The notes under the pieces: generated by a model | What the model saw: the letters and a program-made list of their open reading frames with translations, nothing else | Databases searched by the model: none | Told to the model about the DNA's origin: nothing | Program-made: the position numbers and the translations under genes | Source: Polycladospora coralii | GTDB lineage: Bacteria; Bacillota; Bacilli; Thermoactinomycetales; Thermoactinomycetaceae | NCBI RefSeq assembly: GCF_014773435.2 | Contig: NZ_JACXAG020000007.1 | Coordinates: 62,001-126,000 of the forward strand | DNA: 64,000 nt | Direction of reading: 5' to 3' | Shown: one piece after another, positions 10,376 through 19,199 of the stretch | Layout of the letters: every line of letters begins with the position of its first letter | Position numbering within the stretch: the stretch's first letter is position 1

Positions 10376-10413
10376 TGACAATTTCAATATATATATATAT
10401 ATTGAAATTGTCA
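10376..10413 (-). promoter_or_regulatory. Promoter embedded in a perfect 38-nt palindrome
   Basis: Bases 10376-10413 form a perfect palindrome (arms TGACAATTTCAATATATAT and its complement). Read on the minus strand it contains TTGACA (10414-10409), a 17-nt spacer, and TATATT (10391-10386), 35 nt before the hydrolase ATG. By symmetry the plus strand carries CTGACA-N17-TATATT. A repressor binding the symmetric site would cover the whole promoter. The match is seen directly; regulation is inference. Confidence 0.7.
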
Positions 10414-10414
10414 A

Positions 10415-10685
10415 GAAAAAATAAATAGTATTTAAAGTACAGTTTAAAAGTGTTGACTAGGATTTATAGGGTAAACACTAAGAAAAAGCGAATTTTCGAC
10501 TAAGTTATGAGTCATCAAACAACAAAGCAACTGCGGTAGTCTTATAATCCGAGCTGATATACATATTGGAGATTAAGGGGACATATGATCTCTGATCTAG
10601 TAATTGAAACATTACAAGGTACAACGGGGTTTCTTTCTTTACAATCTTGTCCATGCTAGTAGAAAGAATACGAGTGTGAGAGGTT
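10415..10685. other. Non-coding gap, no gene recognised
   Basis: AT-rich spacer between the minus-strand accessory operon and the plus-strand ybaK-like gene. I see no open frame with a ribosome site, no tRNA and no strong terminator. Together with 10342-10375 it forms a 344-nt divergent intergenic region whose only clear signal is the palindromic promoter. Confidence 0.5.
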
Positions 10686-11135
10686 GTGAAGGAGATGTTT
10701 ACTTTGGTTGAGATTGAGCATTTACGACTGTCGAGGAGGATTTCAGAGCGACAAAGTTTATTAACGTCTTTTCCCTATGATGAGGCTGAGCTTGATTTGA
10801 TGCAGATGGTTTTACCAGTCATGCGAGATTGGTCAGATACGCGTAAGTTACGGATGTTGGAACTTTTTTACCGATTGATGTTTGAAATGTATGTATATGG
10901 ATTTGCTGAGAGAAAGCGGATCCCGATACATCGTCAATATTTGGTTCCAAGGCATACCTGGTTAGATGTGTATCAACTTTACTATGAGGAAACATGTACC
11001 CTGATTTGCTCTGAAATCACAGCTGAGTTTGATGTGTCAGCATGGCTCGAGCCTGAGCATAGAGCGGTGTGGCACAGCTTATTTGACCGCTCCAGTTATG
11101 TGTGGTTTGTAAAGGGCGCACAAAGTAAATCGTAG
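10686..11135 (+). CDS. DUF2521 (YbaK-like) protein
   Basis: 149-aa soluble protein of unknown function, rich in aromatic and acidic residues (RKLRMLELFYRLMFEMYVYGFAERKRIPIHRQYL, TWLDVYQLYYEETCTLICSEI). In Bacillus a DUF2521 protein (ybaK) lies between rpsI and cwlD, and this gene has the same place, size and strand; identification rests mainly on that synteny. GTG 10686 with GAGAGG upstream is preferred. ATG 10695 is in frame, but the AAGGAG abuts it. Confidence 0.65.
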   Translation: MKEMFTLVEIEHLRLSRRISERQSLLTSFPYDEAELDLMQMVLPVMRDWSDTRKLRMLELFYRLMFEMYVYGFAERKRIPIHRQYLVPRHTWLDVYQLYYEETCTLICSEITAEFDVSAWLEPEHRAVWHSLFDRSSYVWFVKGAQSKS

Positions 11136-11174
11136 CATAATCGCAGAACCTGTCCCATATATATTTAGTCAGTA

Positions 11175-11208
11175 GTGTCGATTAACCAACATAGATGCCA
11201 ATCGACAC
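11175..11208 (+). repeat. Inverted repeat upstream of cwlD
   Basis: GTGTCGATT / AATCGACAC, a perfect 9-bp stem with a 16-nt loop, no T-run. It could be a weak terminator of the ybaK-like gene or a regulator site for cwlD. Confidence 0.4.
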
Positions 11209-11249
11209 GCCTGATACTTAGTAAATAGGTACGGAGAGTGGGCGAAGCG

Positions 11250-11987
11250 ATGAGAGTAAAACGGATAACCCAAAAAACAATGATAATAAGCTTATCGTTC
11301 ATTGCTATATTACTATTAACCATGACGCCTGTTTCGCAGTGGTTATGGGAGAAACAAAATCAAGATACATGGACGATGCCTTTTTCTGGTAAATTTATTA
11401 TTATAGACCCCGGTCACGGTGGCGTAGATGGTGGTGCAGTGAGCCGTGCTGGCTTGGTTGAGAAAGAAGTTACATTAAAAATTGCGCAATATTTACGGGA
11501 TTATCTGCAAGAAGCAGGTGCATACGTCGTGATGACACGAGAGGAAGATAAAGATTTGGCTGATCCAGATACCAAACGGATTAGTAGACGCAAAGCGGAA
11601 GACTTGATGAAGCGTGTCCGTCTCATTAAACAGAAGAACGCGGATGCATTGATCACGATCCATTTGAATGCCTTTCCCTCTAGCCGCTATCACGGAGCAC
11701 AAACATTTTATAACCCTAAGCATGAAGAGAATAAGAAGCTAGCAGAGCTTATACAATCAGAACTAATTGAAAACCTAGAAAACACAGACCGGATAGCCAA
11801 ACAGAAAAGCGACATTTATATCTTAAAATCATCAGATGTCCCCACGGTACTTGTGGAAGCAGGTTTCTTATCTAATCCTGACGAGGCCGCGCTCCTCGCT
11901 ACAGATAGCTATCAAAAAAAAGTAGCTGCATCGATTTATACCGGACTGATCAAATACTATACGGGAGAAGAGCCGACTGAGAAGTAA
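11250..11987 (+). CDS. cwlD: N-acetylmuramoyl-L-alanine amidase CwlD (spore cortex)
   Basis: About 245 aa. A single N-terminal membrane anchor (residues 9-28) is followed by an Amidase_3 domain. Zinc ligands are visible: the His in IIDPGHGGVDGGA, Glu in LVEKEVTLKIA, and His in ALITIHLNAF; the catalytic Glu lies in VLVEAGFLSNPDE. CwlD makes muramic-delta-lactam in the spore cortex, needed for germination. The B. subtilis order ybaK-cwlD-salA is kept on the upstream side only. ATG 11250 is preferred; GTG 11238 is in frame but only 1 nt from GGAG. Confidence 0.93.
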   Translation: MRVKRITQKTMIISLSFIAILLLTMTPVSQWLWEKQNQDTWTMPFSGKFIIIDPGHGGVDGGAVSRAGLVEKEVTLKIAQYLRDYLQEAGAYVVMTREEDKDLADPDTKRISRRKAEDLMKRVRLIKQKNADALITIHLNAFPSSRYHGAQTFYNPKHEENKKLAELIQSELIENLENTDRIAKQKSDIYILKSSDVPTVLVEAGFLSNPDEAALLATDSYQKKVAASIYTGLIKYYTGEEPTEK

Positions 11988-12436
11988 AAATGAAAACAAT
12001 CATCATAATGACTGCTGATGATATCATAGAAGAAGCGAAAGAAGAAGACGAAAAGTCTGTAACCGATTAGAATATCTTTAACGAATGAATTGGAAAATAA
12101 CGAAATGTAGACAAAGTAATCAACTCTTTTGAGAATCATAGACAACGCAGTAACAAGAGATACAAGTAGGTCCATACAACAGGTCACAAGTTTGCTTCGA
12201 ATGGAATCAAAGGGTAGAGAAAGAACGAAAAGATCGCATTCATAGCTGTTCTTATGGCTATACAGATGACAGGAACCCCCTCAAAATGGCAATAGTCTAA
12301 ACCACTCTCAGAAGTAGAACGTTCATTCGTGAAGAATGCGACGTGGGCCGCTTCAGCCTCGTATGAAACTTCTTTTACTGTTGTTGTTGGTTATAATCGT
12401 ATTAGAATCTCATATACAGGTTGGTGAAGTTGTAAA
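11988..12436. other. Gene-free gap between cwlD and the two-component system
   Basis: 449 nt without a convincing gene. A 26-codon frame starts at 11990 (MKTIIIMTADDIIEEAKEED) but lacks a ribosome site. An open frame around 12152-12298 has no start codon. There is no clear terminator after cwlD. A TATAAT (around 12391) may serve the response regulator, without a good -35. This gap is where the Bacillus order cwlD-salA is broken, so it may hold a worn insertion junction. Confidence 0.45.
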
Positions 12437-13096
12437 ATGAGGGTATTAATCGTAGATGATGAAGAGAAAATTACAAATGTATTAGCATCTTATTTTGAGG
12501 AAAACGGTGATCATACATGGGTTGCACATACTGGGGAATCTGCAATCCACTTTATCGATCAAATACCTTTCGATCTGCTAATTTTAGATTTAATGTTACC
12601 CGATATGGCTGGGGAAGATATTTGCCAATACGTAAAATTAAATTATGATATCCCTGTGATTATGCTTACGGCAAAAATCTCTATTGATGATAAGGTGAAA
12701 GGATTTAAAATGGGGGCAGATGATTACGTCGTTAAACCCTTTCACCCTAAAGAGATATTAATAAGAGCAGAAAGATTGTTGCCTGATTCACAGAAAAAGC
12801 AAATGATTCGCTTAGGTCAATTGCAGCTCTACCGAGATGAAAGAAAGGGTTTAATAAACCATCGAAGCATTCAGTTTACACCACACGAATTTAGTCTTTT
12901 ACTATTACTAGCTGAAAACCCCAAAAAAGTATTTAGCAGAGATGATATCATTACCAAAATTTTTGGTTTGGATTCCGATATAAATTTACGTATTGTGGAT
13001 CAACACATTAAAAATATTCGAAAAAAAATAGGTGGAGATTATATCCAAACGGTCTTTGGATTAGGATATAAAATAAATGAAAAGGTTAACGGATAA
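12437..13096 (+). CDS. OmpR/PhoB-family response regulator
   Basis: 219 aa. Receiver domain (residues 1-115) with acidic pocket D7/D8, phospho-acceptor D51 (LLILDLMLPDMAG), switch T78, and K100 in VVKPF. The winged-helix DNA-binding domain (about 122-217) ends with the typical FGLGYKINEK. Its stop overlaps the start of the sensor kinase gene by one base, so the two are coupled. The multicopper oxidase gene directly downstream suggests a copper or periplasmic-stress response, by context only. Confidence 0.92.
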   Translation: MRVLIVDDEEKITNVLASYFEENGDHTWVAHTGESAIHFIDQIPFDLLILDLMLPDMAGEDICQYVKLNYDIPVIMLTAKISIDDKVKGFKMGADDYVVKPFHPKEILIRAERLLPDSQKKQMIRLGQLQLYRDERKGLINHRSIQFTPHEFSLLLLLAENPKKVFSRDDIITKIFGLDSDINLRIVDQHIKNIRKKIGGDYIQTVFGLGYKINEKVNG

Positions 13097-14139
13097 TGAA
13101 GTTTAACATAAAAGTGGCCGCTATTATAGCCATCTTTTCTTCAGGTATGCTCGTATTTATTACAGCGATATTACTTTATAAAGGGCATGAGCATTTGATG
13201 ATGCTTCGTATTTCAAACTCCAAGGAAGTAATCCATCACTTTGATATGGCATTAAGAGAAACGGCATTGTGGTCATTAGGTTTACTGCTTATTGTCACGG
13301 TAATTTCAAGTGTTCTAATTGCAAGCGCTATAACAAGGCCGATTCAAGAACTAAATGGCTTAGCATTAAAACTTGTGCGTGGAGATCGTAACTTAAGCAT
13401 TGGTTATACCATCAATGATCAAATTGGTCAATTAGGTCGGTCTTTAAAACAATTGGATGAAACATTAAATGTGTATGAATGGCGTCGTAAAGAAATGACA
13501 CAAGATCTTGCACATGAAATTCGCAATCCACTCGCTTCAATTAAAAGCTATTTAAGTGCATTTGAAGATGGCGTTTGGACAGCTACTCCAGATCGTTTAC
13601 AAGCATGTATTGAAGAACTGGATCGGCTTATCATGCTCGTTGGGGAATTAGATACATTAAACGATATCAATAGTCCTATATTTCAAGTCAATATGAGCGT
13701 TCAACCGATTGCTGATTTAATTGAGAAATCAGTCGTATCTTTAGCAAGTGAACTACTTGCAAAAGAAATACAGGTAAAATTAGATTTAGACAAAACCATT
13801 CACGCAAAGGTGGACGCATTGAGATTGAATCAGATTCTACACAATATTATAAAAAATTCAATGTACCATATTCAAGAAGAGGGGAGTCTATTCATCAAAT
13901 TATATATTGAAAAAAATGACTACATCATTCTTGTGCGTGATAATGGAGTCGGAATGGATGAAGAGACAAGTGAAAAAATCTTTGAACGAAATTATCGGGG
14001 AGGCAATCGATATACGGGTAACGGGATTGGTATGACCATTACCCAAAAGCTAGTGGAAGCACATGAGGGTACAATTTCAGTAAAGAGCGAAAAAAATATT
14101 GGAACAACATTTTGTATCCACATGCCCATCTCTACATAA
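13096..14139 (+). CDS. Sensor histidine kinase
   Basis: 347 aa. TM1 (about 7-27), a very short external loop (about 28-55), TM2 (about 56-78), HAMP (about 79-130), HisKA with phospho-acceptor H140 in DLAHEIRNPLASIKSYL, and a HATPase domain with N-box NQILHNIIKNSMYH, G1 DNGVGMDE and G2 GNGIGMT. The sensor loop is only about 28 residues, so it probably senses in the membrane or through a partner. It contains two His and one Asp/Glu cluster but no Cys. Partner of the response regulator upstream; the copper oxidase follows 49 nt later. Confidence 0.92.
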   Translation: MKFNIKVAAIIAIFSSGMLVFITAILLYKGHEHLMMLRISNSKEVIHHFDMALRETALWSLGLLLIVTVISSVLIASAITRPIQELNGLALKLVRGDRNLSIGYTINDQIGQLGRSLKQLDETLNVYEWRRKEMTQDLAHEIRNPLASIKSYLSAFEDGVWTATPDRLQACIEELDRLIMLVGELDTLNDINSPIFQVNMSVQPIADLIEKSVVSLASELLAKEIQVKLDLDKTIHAKVDALRLNQILHNIIKNSMYHIQEEGSLFIKLYIEKNDYIILVRDNGVGMDEETSEKIFERNYRGGNRYTGNGIGMTITQKLVEAHEGTISVKSEKNIGTTFCIHMPIST

Positions 14140-14188
14140 TTCCTACACAACTGTTCTGTATATTTACCATGAAAGGAATGGTTGATAT

Positions 14189-15646
14189 ATGAAAAAAATA
14201 GCATTAGCAGGTATTGTGGTCAGTTTGGGGATGCTTGGGGCATGTGATCAACTTGATCGTAATGATATGAAAAACATGGATCACTCTGCTATGAATATGG
14301 AACATGAAACCATTACAGAATTAAAGAGCAGTCTCGGCGTAAATGAATTGAATGCTCCCAAATTATTGAAGCCAGATCAAGAAGATAGAGATTCTATTTC
14401 TTACACCGTTCGTGCTCAGCAAGGTACTGCTGAAATATTTGATGGAATTAAAACAAAAACATATGGCTATAATGAGGATTTTTTAGGACCCGTGATTCGA
14501 GTGGAGAAGGGGATGAACGTCACAATCCATTTGGTGAATGATTTAAAAGAAGATACCACTTTTCATTGGCATGGTCTCGAAGTATCTGGTAATGAAGACG
14601 GGGGCCCTCATAACGTGTTGAAGCCTGGAGAATCTGATACCATTAACTTCACTGTTAAACAGGATGCATCTACACTATGGTTCCATCCACACCCTATGCA
14701 TAAAACGGGGGAGCAAGTGTTTAAGGGATTAGCAGGATTGCTTTACATCGATGATAAAAATAGTGAAAGATTCGATATTCCCAAAACTTATGGAGACGAT
14801 GACTACCCACTTATACTTCAAGATAAAACATTTACAGCTGATAAACAACTGGATTATGACAAGACGATGAATGAGGATGGGACAACAGGAGATACCCTTT
14901 TGATCAATGGGGTAGTCGATCCTAAACTAACAGTAGATCGTAAAAAAATTCGCTTACGTATTTTAAATGGTTCCAATATGAGAAGTTATACCTTACATTT
15001 TGATAATGGTATGGCGTTTCAACAAATCGCCAGTGATGGTGGTTTCTTAAATAAACCCATTACTACAGAAGAGATTGAAATTGCACCTGCTGAACGTGTT
15101 GAAATAATCGTGGATTTAACAGCGGTGAAAAGAGACGTTATTAATCTTGTTCATCAGGATGCCACAACGATTTTGCCTATTCATTTAAAAGAATCTATAG
15201 ATAATCCCCAAAAAGCCAAAATTACGGAGCCATTAAATAATCTAGAAATTTCTAGCCAAGTAAAGCGTAAAAAAGTTACTAAAACAATTAAATTGGCTGG
15301 AATGGGAAAAAGTGTAACCATAAATAACGAAAAGTATGATCCAAATCGAATTGATTTTACCCAAAAACAAAATGAAGTCCAAGTATGGGAAGTCGAAAAT
15401 GTGAAAGATGCAATGGAAGGTATGAATCATCCGTTCCATATTCATGGGACACAATTCCAAGTGATATCTATTGATGGAAAAGAGCCTGTAGGTAGTTTAT
15501 CGGGATTAAAAGATACCATTTCCCTAAAACCGGGACAAAAAGCCAAAATTGCTGTTAAATTTCCTGAAAAGGGGATCTATATGTTTCATTGTCATATACT
15601 TGAACATGAAGATAATGGAATGATGGGACAAATTAAGGTCGATTAA
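14189..15646 (+). CDS. Multicopper oxidase, lipoprotein form
   Basis: 485 aa. Lipoprotein signal with lipobox MLGAC (Cys 19), then a Met/His-rich stretch (MKNMDHSAMNMEHE) that could bind copper. Three cupredoxin domains carry all four copper-binding motifs: HWHG, HPHPMH, HPFHIHG and HCHILEHEDNGMM. The last holds the T1 Cys, His and axial Met. Enzymes of this CueO/CopA-like group oxidise Cu(I), phenols or metal ions outside the membrane. It follows a two-component system, the usual arrangement for copper-induced oxidases. AAAGGAAT ribosome site before ATG. Confidence 0.92.
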   Translation: MKKIALAGIVVSLGMLGACDQLDRNDMKNMDHSAMNMEHETITELKSSLGVNELNAPKLLKPDQEDRDSISYTVRAQQGTAEIFDGIKTKTYGYNEDFLGPVIRVEKGMNVTIHLVNDLKEDTTFHWHGLEVSGNEDGGPHNVLKPGESDTINFTVKQDASTLWFHPHPMHKTGEQVFKGLAGLLYIDDKNSERFDIPKTYGDDDYPLILQDKTFTADKQLDYDKTMNEDGTTGDTLLINGVVDPKLTVDRKKIRLRILNGSNMRSYTLHFDNGMAFQQIASDGGFLNKPITTEEIEIAPAERVEIIVDLTAVKRDVINLVHQDATTILPIHLKESIDNPQKAKITEPLNNLEISSQVKRKKVTKTIKLAGMGKSVTINNEKYDPNRIDFTQKQNEVQVWEVENVKDAMEGMNHPFHIHGTQFQVISIDGKEPVGSLSGLKDTISLKPGQKAKIAVKFPEKGIYMFHCHILEHEDNGMMGQIKVD

Positions 15647-15725
15647 TAGCTAATGACAAGTTGAAATAAAGTGGAGCTGTATTTTCTATACGATATTTGT
15701 GAGCACGCTAGAATCTGCTTGTATA

Positions 15726-15866
15726 ATGTTTACGATCACATGGTCTAACGTAGCCCAGAAATGGAATCGTATCTGGAAGCCCTCTTCCAAGGAATCAATC
15801 CATGAACAATTGGAGGCAATTGAACGAAAATTAGATATTCTTTTCGTGGGAATAAGTGATGCTTAA
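15726..15866 (+). CDS. Possible small protein, 46 aa
   Basis: Open frame beginning MFTITWSNVAQKWNRIWK and ending with a helix-like ESIHEQLEAIERKLDILFV. Composition is protein-like (heptad-type hydrophobic spacing), but there is no Shine-Dalgarno before the ATG, and the preceding TATAAT overlaps it. Could be a leaderless small protein or the remnant of a longer gene. Confidence 0.3.
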   Translation: MFTITWSNVAQKWNRIWKPSSKESIHEQLEAIERKLDILFVGISDA

Positions 15867-15920
15867 GTAAGAGGTAAGGAGGAAAGACATTCACGTTCAC
15901 CCGAATGTTCACTTAGTTGT

Positions 15921-15929
15921 GTTATAATG
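15921..15929 (+). promoter_or_regulatory. Extended -10 promoter of salA
   Basis: TGTTATAAT, an extended -10 (TGn-TATAAT), about 40 nt before the salA ATG. No good -35 is seen. Just upstream the pentamer TTCAC occurs three times between 15890 and 15913, spaced 7 and 13 nt apart, and may be a regulator site. Confidence 0.5.
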
Positions 15930-15967
15930 AGGTGCAAACTAATATAAGCTTTGAGGTGTCCGTAACT

Positions 15968-17050
15968 ATGCTAACTAAAGAGCAAGTTCTTCATGCGTTA
16001 AAAGATGTGAATGATCCCGAGCTAAATAAAAGTCTCGTGGAATTAAATATGATTCGTAACATTAACATCGAAGGGGACAAGGTTGCGCTTGATGTGATTT
16101 TAACGATTCGCGGTTGTCCTCTAAAAGTGAAAATTCAAGAGGATGTAGAGAACGCGGTGAGAGAAGCAGGTGCAGCAGATGTTCAAGTGAACTTTGGTTC
16201 CATGACAGATGATGAGCGCGCCGCGTTATCACAACAGCTTCGCAAAGAGCAACAACCTACAGCCAATCCTGCGATTCCACCTCTTTTGGCGGAAGATGCG
16301 AAAACCAAGTTTATCGCGATTGCCAGTGGTAAAGGAGGAGTAGGGAAATCTACGGTCACGGTCAATTTGGCAGTTGCCCTCGCCCGTCTCGGTAAAAAGG
16401 TAGGGATTGTAGATGCCGATATTTATGGGTTTAGTGTTCCAGATATGATGGGAATCGAACGTCGCCCAACCGTGATCGGGGAAACCATCCTTCCTGTCGA
16501 GCGTTTTGGCGTAAAAGTGATGTCGATGGGTTTCTTTGTTGAAAATAATGCACCTGTGGTATGGCGTGGACCGATGTTGGGCAAAATGCTACGCAATTTC
16601 TTTAGTGAAGTACATTGGGGCGAGCTCGATTACCTGTTACTTGATTTACCACCAGGTACAGGGGATGTGGCGCTCGACATTCATCAAATGATTCCACAGA
16701 GTAAAGAGATCATCGTCACCACTCCACATGCAACGGCTGCCTTTGTGGCTGCACGTGCAGGTGCGATGGCGATCTCTGCTACCAAACATGAACTACTCGG
16801 TGTGGTTGAAAACATGTCGTGGTTTGAAACAGAAGATGAGAAGAAACATTATATCTTTGGTCGCGGTGGTGGCCAGAAGCTAGCAGAAGAGCTTAATGTC
16901 GATCTACTTGCTCAAATTCCGATTGGTGCACCTGACAATGATATCGACTTGGATGATGAAGCGTTTGCTCCTGGCGTATATGAGGAGAATCATCCAACAG
17001 CCCGTGATTACCAAGCTTTGGCTCGAAAAGTGATTGCTGGTATCCAATAA
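15968..17050 (+). CDS. salA: Mrp/ApbC-family P-loop ATPase (SalA)
   Basis: 360 aa. N-terminal DUF59/MIP18-like domain (residues 1 to about 75) and a Mrp/NBP35-type ATPase with deviant Walker A SGKGGVGKST (residues 120-129) and LLLDLPPGTGD. Family members carry Fe-S clusters; the B. subtilis homologue SalA also acts as a transcription regulator. The CxxC for the bridging cluster is not evident in the C-terminal part. ATG 15968 fits the family N-terminus (MLTKEQVLHALKDVNDPEL) and has GAGGTG upstream. In B. subtilis it directly follows cwlD; here about 4 kb intervene. Confidence 0.9.
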   Translation: MLTKEQVLHALKDVNDPELNKSLVELNMIRNINIEGDKVALDVILTIRGCPLKVKIQEDVENAVREAGAADVQVNFGSMTDDERAALSQQLRKEQQPTANPAIPPLLAEDAKTKFIAIASGKGGVGKSTVTVNLAVALARLGKKVGIVDADIYGFSVPDMMGIERRPTVIGETILPVERFGVKVMSMGFFVENNAPVVWRGPMLGKMLRNFFSEVHWGELDYLLLDLPPGTGDVALDIHQMIPQSKEIIVTTPHATAAFVAARAGAMAISATKHELLGVVENMSWFETEDEKKHYIFGRGGGQKLAEELNVDLLAQIPIGAPDNDIDLDDEAFAPGVYEENHPTARDYQALARKVIAGIQ

Positions 17051-17068
17051 ACCCATTATTTTCAGTTT

Positions 17069-17104
17069 GAGACTAACACTTTGTGTTAAGTCTCTTTTTT
17101 TTTG
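17069..17104 (+). terminator. Intrinsic terminator after salA
   Basis: GAGACTAACAC / GTGTTAAGTCTC stem, 3-nt loop, followed by ten T. Confidence 0.92.
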
Positions 17105-17190
17105 AGAGGAAAAAAAGCTGTATTGCGTTATCGCTATAACATACGTTAAAATTAATTCACTCGGTAAAAATAATTTTAATGGAGGGTCTT

Positions 17191-18444
17191 ATGAACCAAA
17201 CCCTTTTAACGCGTGAACATGCCCCACATGAGACAAAAAGCTCAATATTTCGAAACAAAAACTTTGTGATTGCATGGCTGTCTAGTTTGTTTACTGGACT
17301 TGCCTTCTCGATGTATTTACTAGGAGAGACTTGGTATGTGGTGAACGAATTAAAGCTGGAAACCATGCTGGGGTTTGTCTTGATGATGACGGCTATTCCG
17401 CGTGTGGTTCTAACTATGGTCGGTGGCGTGCTAGCAGATCGCTTGGATAAAAGAAAAGTGATGTTTTATGCGGATCTAAGTCGTGTTGGTGTATTAATCG
17501 TGATGGTTTGGTTACTTTTAACCGGTGTATTGCCAATTACCGTACTTTTGTTGTTCGCGTTTATTTTTGGGACCTTGGATGGATTATATCAACCTGCGAG
17601 TAGTTCGCTGGTGGTACAACTCGTAGAAAGAAGTCAATTAACAAAGGCAAATGCTTTTATGCAGACTTCGATGCAAATTTGTATGTTGGTTGGACCGTTG
17701 TTAGCCGCCACACTTTTATTCGTAGGCTCTTATACGATGTTATTTTCCGTAGTAGCAGCTTGTTTATTTGTGGGTGCTTGTATGATTTTACTGGTGAAGC
17801 GTCGTGATTCATCCGAAAAAAGAGAGAAAAAAAGTTTCAAAGCTGAGTGGTTAGAAGGCTACCGTTATGTAAGAGCGGATACTTTTATCCTATCTTGTAT
17901 GGCACTCATTTGCCTGATTAATTTATTGATAGCAGGACCCGCGATGACATCCATTCCACTTATTGTAGAGCAAAAATTAGCAGGTAGTGCGCTTGAACTC
18001 AGTTACTTTGAAGCGGCAATGGCGGTGGGAATGATCGTAGGGGCGACATGCATCGGTCTATCTAAACAAAAGAAAAGGCGTGCTACATGGGTACTGCTAT
18101 TGTTACTATTACTCTGTTTAACACAAATATTATGGGCAGGTATTTCTACTTTTTTATATGGGATTGTGATCTTATGGGTGACGGGTACGATCCTAGGTAT
18201 GACCAATGTATTAGTCATTACGATCATGCAAGAGCGAATTGATTCAGATAAAATCGGACGTGTGATGAGCTTTGTGGGTACAGCGGCACAAGGGCTTCTA
18301 CCCGTTTCTTTTGGTATAATGGGCGTATTACTAAGTGTTGGTGTCTCCGTATCCATGTTACTTATTATAACGGGCATACTCGGGGTTTTCCTGACAATCT
18401 CAATGTTTTATGTCAAAGCATATCGGGCCGGAGATCAAGTGTGA
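17191..18444 (+). CDS. MFS transporter (EntS/MFS_3-like)
   Basis: About 417 aa with roughly 12 membrane helices. The A-motif-like loop GGVLADRLDKRKVM follows TM2, and GTLDGLYQPASSSLVVQLV lies in the region typical of the macrolide/enterobactin-exporter subgroup. Substrate unknown; drug or siderophore export is likely. ATG 17191 is chosen because GGAGGG sits 6 nt upstream; ATG 17179 overlaps that site. An ArsR-like regulator gene follows 15 nt later and probably controls it. Confidence 0.85.
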   Translation: MNQTLLTREHAPHETKSSIFRNKNFVIAWLSSLFTGLAFSMYLLGETWYVVNELKLETMLGFVLMMTAIPRVVLTMVGGVLADRLDKRKVMFYADLSRVGVLIVMVWLLLTGVLPITVLLLFAFIFGTLDGLYQPASSSLVVQLVERSQLTKANAFMQTSMQICMLVGPLLAATLLFVGSYTMLFSVVAACLFVGACMILLVKRRDSSEKREKKSFKAEWLEGYRYVRADTFILSCMALICLINLLIAGPAMTSIPLIVEQKLAGSALELSYFEAAMAVGMIVGATCIGLSKQKKRRATWVLLLLLLLCLTQILWAGISTFLYGIVILWVTGTILGMTNVLVITIMQERIDSDKIGRVMSFVGTAAQGLLPVSFGIMGVLLSVGVSVSMLLIITGILGVFLTISMFYVKAYRAGDQV

Positions 18445-18459
18445 AGGAAGGGATACGTA

Positions 18460-19116
18460 TTGAAAAACAAGCAAGTTAAAGAAACAACAGATATGAGCTT
18501 GATTAAGATGCTCACGGATCCCAAGAAAACACGTATTTTACAGTTAATCCACAAAGGTAAAATGTCTGCCAAGCAAATGGCAGAAGTATTAGAAGAAAAA
18601 CCCTCACGACTTTATTATCACATCAATAAGCTAGAGGAGGCTGGTCTGATTCGCTGTGTCGAGACGAAGGCACAAGGAAATTTAGTAGAAAAATTTTATC
18701 AGCGAACGGATATAAATGATGTGTATCAATTTGGACTCCAAGAAGCGAATCAATATGCCCCACTTGTTATGACCTATTTACAGGAGCTGTTAGCGCCTGC
18801 TTTTGGGCTATTACAAGTGGTTCAAACTAATAAAGAGCGTGATCCAATCCCCGATATATCAGCGCAGATATTATATGATCGAATCACAAAGCGAGAGTGG
18901 AAGGAGCGGCTGGGACGGGCATTAGAGGTTTTGGATGGTACGCCTTTTCCAGATGATGATCAGGAAGTAAAAGAAGATGAAGATAAAGATCATGAGATAG
19001 ATGGTACATACCAGACGATTATCATTAGCTATAAAACGGAGGATGCTGAGAAATACGGATTTCCGCTCGGTGTGAAAAATAAAATGATTGGTGATGAATC
19101 AAGCAGAAAGGCATAA
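18460..19116 (+). CDS. ArsR-like winged-helix transcription regulator
   Basis: 218 aa. N-terminal winged helix (residues 12-80) with SAKQMAEVLEEKPSRLYYHINKLEEAGLI, the ArsR/HTH_20 pattern. The C-terminal effector/dimer part is unassigned and contains an acidic loop (DDDQEVKEDEDKDHEID). TTG start with GGAAGGG 8 nt upstream. Lies 15 nt after the MFS gene in the same direction, so it is probably the local regulator of that exporter. No metal-binding cysteine pair is seen, so a metal sensor is unlikely. Confidence 0.82.
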   Translation: MKNKQVKETTDMSLIKMLTDPKKTRILQLIHKGKMSAKQMAEVLEEKPSRLYYHINKLEEAGLIRCVETKAQGNLVEKFYQRTDINDVYQFGLQEANQYAPLVMTYLQELLAPAFGLLQVVQTNKERDPIPDISAQILYDRITKREWKERLGRALEVLDGTPFPDDDQEVKEDEDKDHEIDGTYQTIIISYKTEDAEKYGFPLGVKNKMIGDESSRKA

Positions 19117-19199
19117 AATCACGCTTCTTTATCCATGCTATAGATAGTTTTCCCTAATCTTTTCGGGAAGACAGCGTAAGTATTGAGGAGGTGCATCCT

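Noticed and set aside
11957-12187. Minus-strand frame of 76 codons at the cwlD end
   Set aside because: Overlaps the cwlD C-terminus, no ribosome site, composition of random AT-rich hydrophobic codons.
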